Positions 1 to 5,392 of a DNA stretch of 5,392 nt are shown here, piece after piece. Origin of the DNA: Betaproteobacteria bacterium (GTDB taxonomy: Bacteria > Pseudomonadota > Gammaproteobacteria > Burkholderiales > Burkholderiaceae_C). The DNA lies in assembly GCA_025354965.1 (NCBI GenBank), contig JANXLW010000474.1, forward strand, positions 1 to 5,392, given 5' to 3'. A model generated the notes under the pieces. That model was not told the origin of the DNA. It did no database searches and was given only the letters and a program-made list of their open reading frames with translations. Each line of letters opens with the position of its first letter. Position 1 is the first letter of the stretch. The position numbers and the translations under genes are program-made.

Positions 1-1814
1 TCGTTCTTGCCCTGCACCACGAACAGCGGCACCTTGATGCTGCTGGCGTTGTTCAGTGGCGCGATGCTTTCCATGAACTCGCGCATCTTGGGGTCGCGCT
101 CGTCACCGTATTCGACGCGGCGCAAATCGCGCCGGTAGCTCTCGGTGTTGTTCAGAAAAGTGACGAAGTTGCTGATGCCCACCACATCGATGACACCACG
201 CAGCAGCGCGCTGTAATCGACCGCGGTAGCAAGACTCATGTAGCCACCGTAGCTGCCGCCGCTGACCACCACGCGGCCGGCATCGAGCCTGGGATGTGTG
301 CCCAACCAGGCGAGAAAGGCGCCGCCGTCCCGGACCGAATCCTTGCGCTTGAAACCGTTGTCGAGGTCCATGAAGCTCTTGCCGTAACCGGACGAGCCGC
401 GCACATTGGGCAGCAGAATAGCCAGCCCCATCTCGTTGAGGTAGTAATTCCAGCGCCCCATGAAATGCACCGTGGACTGCCCTTCCGGCCCGCCGTGAAA
501 GTCGACGATGACCGGGCGTTTGCCGGGGAACCTGGCAGCGTCAGGCAGGTACAACCAGCCGCTGACGGGCAGACCATCAAAGCTCTTGATTTGCACCAGC
601 TCGGGGCTGACGAAGGCGTCCGGGTTGACGCCCGGTGCCGCGTAAGCGGTGGTCCAGCGCTGCGTCTGGCCCGTGGCCACATCGTAACTGTAGACATCGC
701 CCGGGCTTTGCGGCGAATTCAGCGAAAAGGCAAAGCGGCCGGTGTCTCGCTCGTGCCAGGCGCCGCCACTGATGGAGCCGACCGGGATAGCCGGGCGCGG
801 CAATTCCCTGCCAGTGGCTGCATCGAAGAGCCGCAGCTCGTCGCGCCCATTGTTGTTGACCACCGCCAGCAGCCGCTTGCCGTCCTTGGACAAGGTGAAA
901 CTCCCGATATCCCACGGAATGTGGTGCGACAGCACCTTGAGCTTCCCGGTGGCCAGTTCGTACACCGCCAGTTCAAAAAATTCGCCGCCCTGGTTCGTGG
1001 TCAAAAATATACGCCGGTTGTCCCGACTCCACGCCACCGCGCCGAAGCCTGCTGCGGGCGCGTCCTTGGCCGGCAATATCTTCTTGTGGACACCGGTCCT
1101 GGCATCAATCAGGTACACATCCGAGTCGCTGGGCGTGCGGTATTGCAACGCGGCGATGCGCCGGTCGTCATGACTGAAACTGTAGTCCCCCCAACCGCCA
1201 CCAGGCAGTTCGGTCAGACGTCTTGCGGAGTCGGGCTTGAGCGGGTCCATCAGACTCAGTGTGGTGACAACCTTGTCACGCTTGCCGTCTCGTGCCGTCT
1301 TGTCCAGCGGCACGGCGGAAATCAGCAGGCGGCCGCCTTGGCGTGTCCAGCTTGCACTGCTGCGCTCGTCGGCCGCAGACAGCAAGGATGACTGGCGGGT
1401 GGCCAGGTCCATGCGAAAAATCTGGGTCGCCTCGTTGCCGCCGCTGTCGCGTGCATAGACGATGTAGTTGCCGTGCACCGGGTTGAACGAGGCGTTGGCT
1501 ACCGGGTCCGGAAAATCGGTCAGTTTTTCCAGTTTGCCGCCGGGCGCCGAGAGCAGGTAAATCTGCGCAGTGTTGGCGCCGGCCTCCCGATGGCGCACCA
1601 GCATGGCGTGCTCCCTGGGGTGCCAGTCGACAAACCCGTGGCCGCGAAACTCGGTGTAGGGAGCTACCTTGCCCACCAGGCTGGCGGCAATGTCGGGCAT
1701 GCCATCGGCCTTGAGGTTGGCATTCGGAGCCAGCAACTTGCCGGCGTCTTCGGCCCGCGCCGAAACCGCAATCAAGGTCATGGCAAACGCACTGACCCAC
1801 AGCCATCGTTTCAT
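1..1814 (-). CDS. Secreted S9 family serine peptidase (prolyl oligopeptidase superfamily), C-terminus outside window
   Basis: My codon-by-codon translation gives 604 uninterrupted residues from ATG 1814 to the window edge, so the gene is cut, not broken. Residues 1-21 form a Sec signal peptide with likely cleavage after ARA, placing the enzyme in the periplasm or outside. Residues about 40-395 hold seven PD40/TolB-like repeats beginning near 63, 109, 155, 212, 261, 306 and 352, as expected for the seven-bladed propeller that limits access of large substrates. The alpha/beta-hydrolase domain begins near 403; it shows the oxyanion-region motif HGGPEG (440-445), NVRGSSGYG (470-478) and the nucleophile elbow GGSYGGY with Ser521. 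The last visible residues are VVQGKN; the next, incomplete codon begins GA, matching the expected catalytic Asp 84 residues after the Ser. The catalytic His would follow outside. The family cleaves short peptides, often as acylaminoacyl- or dipeptidyl-peptidases; exact specificity is not readable. The visible part has no cysteine. The start overlaps the lipoprotein stop by 4 nt. Confidence 0.95.
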   Translation of the reverse strand, partial: MKRWLWVSAFAMTLIAVSARAEDAGKLLAPNANLKADGMPDIAASLVGKVAPYTEFRGHGFVDWHPREHAMLVRHREAGANTAQIYLLSAPGGKLEKLTDFPDPVANASFNPVHGNYIVYARDSGGNEATQIFRMDLATRQSSLLSAADERSSASWTRQGGRLLISAVPLDKTARDGKRDKVVTTLSLMDPLKPDSARRLTELPGGGWGDYSFSHDDRRIAALQYRTPSDSDVYLIDARTGVHKKILPAKDAPAAGFGAVAWSRDNRRIFLTTNQGGEFFELAVYELATGKLKVLSHHIPWDIGSFTLSKDGKRLLAVVNNNGRDELRLFDAATGRELPRPAIPVGSISGGAWHERDTGRFAFSLNSPQSPGDVYSYDVATGQTQRWTTAYAAPGVNPDAFVSPELVQIKSFDGLPVSGWLYLPDAARFPGKRPVIVDFHGGPEGQSTVHFMGRWNYYLNEMGLAILLPNVRGSSGYGKSFMDLDNGFKRKDSVRDGGAFLAWLGTHPRLDAGRVVVSGGSYGGYMSLATAVDYSALLRGVIDVVGISNFVTFLNNTESYRRDLRRVEYGDERDPKMREFMESIAPLNNASSIKVPLFVVQGKN

Positions 1815-3382
1815 GAAATACCACCCTTGAACACACCCGCACAAGCGGTCCGCGCTTCATCTTGGGGCGGCAATTTGGCACACACCGAATTGAGCTGTGC
1901 CGTCAACCTTTTGAGTACCTTAGCGCGCTGGCCGCTACTGTTCCATGCCAGCAGGCGTGCGCCCATTTTCTGCAATCCGCGCCGGTTGCGCTCGTAAAAG
2001 GTTTCTGGCACCGGCTCGAGTTCAGCCAGCACCCCGTAAGCCGCCTTCTCGATGCGGGCCGCGTCTTGTGGTGTCAGCTCGATCAAACGGTTCACATAGC
2101 CTGTTCCCCATTGCAAACGGGTCGCCGGGCCAACGGACGCGCTCCAGGCGCGCTGGGTCCAGTCCAGTGACGCAGTCTTGTCGCCACGCTCCCTGGCGTT
2201 GGCTGCCAGCACCAGCATGTGATAGTAGGGCGACACGGCTTTGGGCAGTTCGGCCTTAAGCAGGGTGTCTGACTCGTCGAACAAACCGGCTTCACTGAGC
2301 AAATCCGCCGCGCTGGGGATGACAGCCTGGCGCTCATAGGTATTGCTGGTGGTTTTGTCAGCCGTGGCGGCAGCATCGCGCACCTGGGCCAGCAAGGCGG
2401 CGTCCAGTTTGGGCGCGCTGCCTTTGGCCAGTTCAAGTTTGGCCAGCACAAGTTTGGCCGACACCGCGGTAAGACGATCCCCCTTTGACAGGCTGGTGTC
2501 TGCGGCGAACTTGTCAAGTGCCGCATTCCACGCCATTAGCAAAGTGCTGCGCTGGGCGCTACCGGCCTTGGTCAGCACTGGAACCATCTCCGCGCTGTAG
2601 TTGACCAGCACATCAAAGTTCTCCCGCGCCTGGGGCGCATCACCCAGAATTTCTGTCACTCGAGTCAACGCTGCAGTGGCATCGGGCAAGGGCTTTTTGT
2701 CCAGTGCAAACGCCACCATCGCCTTCAGGGCCAGGCGCGAAGCAGTGGCACGCTGCGCTGCCGGGCAGGCTTGCGCCAACTTGTGCAGCGTAGCAGCCAG
2801 CTCTTTCGGCGCCACCAGTTGGGCTTCGTCTTGCTCCCACGAATAAAATGCCAGTTGGCGCCAGACGTCGGGCGTCAAGGCAGCCCCGCCACTGCCAAGC
2901 GCCAGCGCCAGTGACTCCTTGACCGAACTGCCGGAGGCCAGCCCGAGACTCAACACTTGCATGTAGCTGGCCGCATCCACTTCACCCGGCAGGCGCGTCA
3001 ACTCGGTGCCATCCGGCCGAAACAGGATCATGGTCGGATAGCCGCGCACCTTGAACTGCGCACCCAGTTTCTGCGCGCCCGGCGTGTCGCCGTCCAGATA
3101 GACCGGCACGAACAACTTGCTGCGTTCAATGAAGTCTTGCCGGTTGAACACTGTGGCCTTGATCTGGTTGCACGGTGGGCACCAGACCGCGCCCCAATAC
3201 AAAAAAACTGGTTTGCCGGCAGCCTTGGCCTGCGCAAATATCGGCTCGATATTTGCGCCTTCAGGTTTGACCCAGGCGATAGTGGCCGGGGCGGTCTGAA
3301 CAGCCGGTGCCGTCGGCTCCGGTGCTTTCGAGCAAGCTTGCAACAGCAGGACCACGGCGAATGCAGCGATGCTTCGATTCAT
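1811..3382 (-). CDS. Thioredoxin-fold lipoprotein (CPPC) with long helical C-terminal region
   Basis: Predicted envelope lipoprotein of 523 residues. A short signal peptide (MNRS, then a hydrophobic core) ends in the lipobox LQAC, giving lipidated Cys17; Ser18 at +2 predicts outer-membrane sorting by the E. coli Lol rule. A Pro/Ala-rich tether (about 19-34) leads to a thioredoxin-like domain (about 35-145) with YWGAVWCPPC (redox Cys68 and Cys71) and the cis-Pro motif GYPT (Pro116). The pattern resembles DsbD-gamma/thioredoxin_7 domains, so a thiol-disulfide reductase or isomerase role is likely. Residues about 150-523 are Ala/Leu-rich and look all-helical, perhaps TPR-like, with no recognised catalytic motif; they may bind a partner. 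Other cysteines are Cys206, Cys501 and Cys514. An alternative start at 3385 adds one Met; a frame opening at 3511 is rejected because it overlaps the ATPase and buries the signal peptide. The gene lies 19 nt after the ATPase, and its stop overlaps the peptidase start. The specific client is unknown. Confidence 0.9.
   Translation of the reverse strand: MNRSIAAFAVVLLLQACSKAPEPTAPAVQTAPATIAWVKPEGANIEPIFAQAKAAGKPVFLYWGAVWCPPCNQIKATVFNRQDFIERSKLFVPVYLDGDTPGAQKLGAQFKVRGYPTMILFRPDGTELTRLPGEVDAASYMQVLSLGLASGSSVKESLALALGSGGAALTPDVWRQLAFYSWEQDEAQLVAPKELAATLHKLAQACPAAQRATASRLALKAMVAFALDKKPLPDATAALTRVTEILGDAPQARENFDVLVNYSAEMVPVLTKAGSAQRSTLLMAWNAALDKFAADTSLSKGDRLTAVSAKLVLAKLELAKGSAPKLDAALLAQVRDAAATADKTTSNTYERQAVIPSAADLLSEAGLFDESDTLLKAELPKAVSPYYHMLVLAANARERGDKTASLDWTQRAWSASVGPATRLQWGTGYVNRLIELTPQDAARIEKAAYGVLAELEPVPETFYERNRRGLQKMGARLLAWNSSGQRAKVLKRLTAQLNSVCAKLPPQDEARTACAGVFKGGIS
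1821..1828 (-). promoter_or_regulatory. Shine-Dalgarno site of the S9 peptidase, inside the lipoprotein gene
   Basis: AAGGGTGG lies 6 nt before the ATG at 1814, within the last codons of the lipoprotein (Phe-Lys-Gly-Gly). With the ATGA stop/start overlap at 1814-1811 it supports reinitiation by terminating ribosomes, that is, translational coupling. Confidence 0.6.
2426..2459. repeat. Imperfect 15-bp tandem repeat inside the lipoprotein gene
   Basis: Two adjacent 15-bp units (2426-2440 and 2441-2455) differ at two bases and are followed by the first four bases of a third copy. In the protein they encode KLVLA-KLELA-K (residues about 310-320), a small helical duplication in the C-terminal region. 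Probably a local duplication with no separate function. Confidence 0.6.
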
Positions 3383-3389
3383 CATGAAA

Positions 3390-3395
3390 TCCTCT
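3390..3395 (-). promoter_or_regulatory. Shine-Dalgarno site deciding the lipoprotein start
   Basis: AGAGGA sits 4 nt before an ATG at 3385 and 7 nt before a second, adjacent ATG at 3382. The 7-nt spacing is better, so 3382 is preferred. The site also argues against the longer frame that runs back to 3511 inside the ATPase gene. Confidence 0.7.
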
Positions 3396-3401
3396 TTTGA
3401 C

Positions 3402-5078
3402 CTACGCGTCGGCACGCAAGCCGCGTGGAATAGCGCCCAACAATTGCTGGGTATAGGGATGCTGCGGTCGGGCATAGATTTCCTCGGAACTGCCGCGCTC
3501 GACAATTTCACCTTCGCTCATCACCAATATTTCATCGGACATGTATTTCACCACCGCCAGATCGTGGCTGATGAAAAGGTAAGTCAAACCAAATTCTTCC
3601 TGCAAGTCCAGCAGCAGATTGAGCACGGTAGCTTGCACACTGACGTCCAGCGCGCTGACACTTTCGTCGCAGACAATGATCTCGGGTTGCATCGTGAGGC
3701 AACGCGCAATCGCAATGCGCTGGCGCTGACCACCGGAAAACTCATGCGGGTACTTGCCAAAATCTTCCCGCCTGAGACCCACTTTTTCGAGCAGGGCCAG
3801 GGCCAGACGCGCCCTTTCGTCCTCGTCCTTGCCGATACCATGGATGCGCATCGGCTCGGCCAGGATCTGCCCCACGGTGAAGCGCGGATTCAGGCTGGCA
3901 TAGGGGTTCTGAAAAATAATCTGGATGCGGCTGCGGTAGACACGCATCTGCGCGGCGCTGAGTTGCGCCAGATCCCGGCCCTCGAACAGGATGCTGCCCT
4001 CGGTGGCGTCGGTCAGCCGTGTCAGCATCATGCCCAGCGTTGTCTTGCCGGAACCCGACTCGCCCACCACACCCAGCGTGTGGCCCTTGTGCATGGAAAA
4101 ATCGGCGTGCTTGACAGCGCTGAAAACGCTGCGCTTGAACAGTCCAGCCTTGAGCTGGTAATCCTTGCGCAGGCCCTTGACCTCGATCAGCGCCGGTCCC
4201 GTCACTGGCGCGCAGACCCGTTGCTCGGTGACCAGCGGGCGATTGTTTTCAATGTCATCGATCACCGGCAAGCGGCGCGGGCGCGTGTCCATGCGTGGGC
4301 GGCAAGCCAGCAGCGCCCGGGTATAGGCATCGCGAGGGGCACTGAAGATGCGCGCCACATCGCCCGACTCACGCACCTCACCGCCGCGCATCACGACCAC
4401 CTGACTCGATATTTCACCGACCAGACCCAGATCGTGGCTGATGAACAAAATGCTCATCTTCTGGCGCTGCTGCAAGCCGGCCAGCAGGTCCATGATCTGG
4501 CGCTGCACCGTTACGTCCAGGGCGGTGGTCGGCTCGTCGGCGATCAGGAGTTTGGGTTCACAGGCAATTGCCATGGCAATCATGACGCGCTGCTGCTGCC
4601 CGCCCGAGAGCTCGTGCGGGTAGGACTTAAGGCGCTGCTTCGCGTCTGGTATGCCGACCTCGTTCATCAGCTCCAGCGCGCGCGCCAGTGCCTGCCTGGC
4701 ACTGAGCTTCAAGTGAATGCGCAACACTTCGGCAATCTGTTCGCCCACGGTGAACACCGGATTGAGCGAGCTCATGGGTTCCTGAAACACCACCGAGATG
4801 TCCTTGCCGCGCAGGGCACGCATGTCTTCAATCGGTGCGCTCAGCAAATCGCGTCCGTTGTACAGGATCTTGCTGCCTCCACCCAGAACAGAGTTCTCCG
4901 GCAACAGCCGCACGATGCTCATGGCGCTGACAGTTTTGCCACTGCCCGATTCACCGACCAGCGCCACCGTGCTATTGGGTGGAATGTCAAAACTCACGCC
5001 CTTGACCGCGTCGACGGTCTCGGTCTTGCTCATGTGAAAAGACACCCAAAGGTCCTGGACGCTGATTAGTGGTTTCAT
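3402..5078 (-). CDS. Fused double ATP-binding protein of a peptide ABC importer (YejF/GsiA-like)
   Basis: This 558-residue cytoplasmic protein powers the importer whose permease precedes it. It carries two complete nucleotide-binding domains, replacing the separate OppD and OppF subunits. NBD1: Walker A GESGSGKT at 42-49, Q-loop Gln99, signature LSGGQ at 157-161, Walker B LLIADE ending at Glu182, D-loop ALD, switch His215. NBD2: Walker A GESGSGKT at 339-346, Gln390, signature FSGGQ at 447-451, Walker B IIVCDE ending at Glu472, His505. Both sites keep every catalytic residue, so both should hydrolyse ATP. The linker (about 255-295) is short and lacks the cysteine cluster seen after the NBD in many DppD/OppD proteins. 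NBD2 ends in HPYTQQLLGAIP and stops soon after. Length and layout fit YejF or GsiA, but the substrate (oligopeptide, glutathione, other) is not decided by sequence, so no symbol is given. It starts 16 nt after the permease and ends 19 nt before the lipoprotein gene. Confidence 0.95.
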   Translation of the reverse strand: MKPLISVQDLWVSFHMSKTETVDAVKGVSFDIPPNSTVALVGESGSGKTVSAMSIVRLLPENSVLGGGSKILYNGRDLLSAPIEDMRALRGKDISVVFQEPMSSLNPVFTVGEQIAEVLRIHLKLSARQALARALELMNEVGIPDAKQRLKSYPHELSGGQQQRVMIAMAIACEPKLLIADEPTTALDVTVQRQIMDLLAGLQQRQKMSILFISHDLGLVGEISSQVVVMRGGEVRESGDVARIFSAPRDAYTRALLACRPRMDTRPRRLPVIDDIENNRPLVTEQRVCAPVTGPALIEVKGLRKDYQLKAGLFKRSVFSAVKHADFSMHKGHTLGVVGESGSGKTTLGMMLTRLTDATEGSILFEGRDLAQLSAAQMRVYRSRIQIIFQNPYASLNPRFTVGQILAEPMRIHGIGKDEDERARLALALLEKVGLRREDFGKYPHEFSGGQRQRIAIARCLTMQPEIIVCDESVSALDVSVQATVLNLLLDLQEEFGLTYLFISHDLAVVKYMSDEILVMSEGEIVERGSSEEIYARPQHPYTQQLLGAIPRGLRADA

Positions 5079-5086
5079 GGCTGGTG

Positions 5087-5091
5087 TTCCT
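5087..5091 (-). promoter_or_regulatory. Shine-Dalgarno site of the double ATPase gene
   Basis: AGGAA lies in the 16-nt gap after the permease stop codon, 8 nt upstream of the ATG at 5078. It supports that start and leaves no room for a separate promoter or terminator between the two genes. Confidence 0.65.
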
Positions 5092-5094
5092 GCG

Positions 5095-5392
5095 CTAGCG
5101 TAATTTGGGGTCGAGCGCGTCGCGCAAGGCGTCGGTCAGCATGGCGAAGGCGGTGACGAAGGTCGCCATGAACACGGTCGCGGCCAGCAGCTGCCACCAC
5201 TTGCCCTGCACCAGTTCGGTCTGAGCCTCCGACAGCATGGTGCCCCAGCTGACCATATCGATCGGAACGCCCAAGCCCAGGAACGACAGAATCACCTCTG
5301 CCTTGATGAAGCCGACCACATGCAGGCTCAGTTGCACCAGCACCACGTGGCTGATGTTGGGCAGAATGTGGGTGAACATGCGCGCGGCGTGC
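5095..5392 (-). CDS. Peptide-type ABC transporter permease, C-terminal fragment (5' end outside window)
   Basis: This is the last ~98 residues of an inner-membrane permease of the DppC/OppC/YejE group (BPD_transp_1 family), which forms half of the channel for di- or oligopeptide import. The frame is open to the window edge, so the ATG at 5379 is an internal Met and not the start. Visible hallmarks are the HILPN motif (typical HxLPN just after the EAA coupling loop), the SFLGLGVP stretch, a WGTML motif, the WWQLLAAT membrane-proximal segment, a final hydrophobic helix (AATVFMATFVTAFAML) and the ending LRDALDPKLR, which matches the usual family C-terminus (LRDxLDPR-like). It stops at TAG 5097-5095, 16 nt before the double ATPase gene, so the two are almost certainly co-transcribed and their products form one transporter. 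The substrate cannot be read from this fragment; nickel or other ligands remain possible in this family. Confidence 0.93.
   Translation of the reverse strand, partial: HAARMFTHILPNISHVVLVQLSLHVVGFIKAEVILSFLGLGVPIDMVSWGTMLSEAQTELVQGKWWQLLAATVFMATFVTAFAMLTDALRDALDPKLR

Larger units (their letters stand above)
1..5392 (-). other. Probable single operon: permease, double ATPase, Trx lipoprotein, S9 peptidase
   Basis: All four genes run in the same direction with gaps of 16 nt and 19 nt and one 4-nt overlap, each with its own ribosome binding site. No inverted repeat followed by a T-run is seen in the gaps, and none is long enough for a typical promoter plus leader. The promoter, and probably the first permease and a substrate-binding protein, should lie above 5392; the operon's end lies below position 1. 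An internal promoter inside a coding region cannot be excluded. Confidence 0.75.

Noticed and set aside
294..1391. Plus-strand open frame of 365 codons opposite the S9 peptidase
   Set aside because: The minus strand encodes an uninterrupted S9 peptidase with signal peptide, seven propeller repeats and a Ser active site; the plus-strand product shows no recognisable motifs.
1..1814. Possibility that the S9 gene is a pseudogene because no closed frame is present
   Set aside because: Translation of the whole stretch finds no stop or frameshift; the frame is simply cut by the window edge.
1276..1881. Minus-strand frame of 201 codons covering the start of the peptidase
   Set aside because: It lies in another frame across the lipoprotein end and peptidase start; the true frame starting at 1814 has the signal peptide and propeller repeats.
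3386..3511. Longer lipoprotein start at 3511
   Set aside because: It would overlap the ATPase gene by about 110 bases, put 43 non-hydrophobic residues before the signal peptide and ignore the AGAGGA site just before 3382.
3369..5069. Long plus-strand open frame (566 codons) opposite the double ATPase
   Set aside because: It is the antisense shadow of a GC-rich gene whose minus-strand product has every ABC motif intact. The plus-strand translation shows no family motif and no sensible start context.
5093..5100. 8-bp palindrome cgctagcg at the permease stop codon
   Set aside because: Too short for a terminator, no T-run follows, and it lies within an evident operon; likely chance.

Overview
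The window is a densely packed piece of a bacterial chromosome, roughly 60% GC by eye, with every supported gene on the minus strand. The style of the proteins (a fused double-ATPase peptide ABC transporter, a Trx-fold lipoprotein, a secreted S9 peptidase) and the GC-rich codon use suggest a betaproteobacterium, perhaps Comamonadaceae (Rhodoferax/Polaromonas type). This placement is an impression from protein style, not a search result.

In transcription order (from high to low coordinates) there are four genes: (1) 5392-5095, the C-terminal end of an oligopeptide-type ABC transporter permease, cut by the window edge; (2) 5078-3402, a 558-residue protein with two complete ABC ATPase domains, of the YejF/GsiA type; (3) 3382-1811, a 523-residue predicted lipoprotein with a CPPC thioredoxin-fold domain and a long, probably helical C-terminal region; (4) 1814 to below 1, a secreted S9 (prolyl-oligopeptidase family) serine peptidase with a seven-bladed propeller and a catalytic domain, cut by the window edge just at the expected catalytic Asp codon.

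The gaps are 16 nt, 19 nt and a 4-nt ATGA overlap, and each start has a plausible Shine-Dalgarno sequence, so the genes look like one operon whose promoter lies above position 5392. No stretch over 20 bases is without a gene. I see no RNA gene, mobile element, CRISPR array or terminator.

A reasonable joint role is uptake and breakdown of peptides: the S9 enzyme would act on peptides in the periplasm, the ABC transporter would import products, and the thioredoxin-like lipoprotein would do thiol/disulfide work at the envelope. The visible 604 residues of the peptidase contain no cysteine, so the lipoprotein's redox client is probably not its translationally coupled neighbour. The families are all known. 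What is notable is the combination and the lipoprotein's architecture; I do not see strong evidence for a wholly new system.
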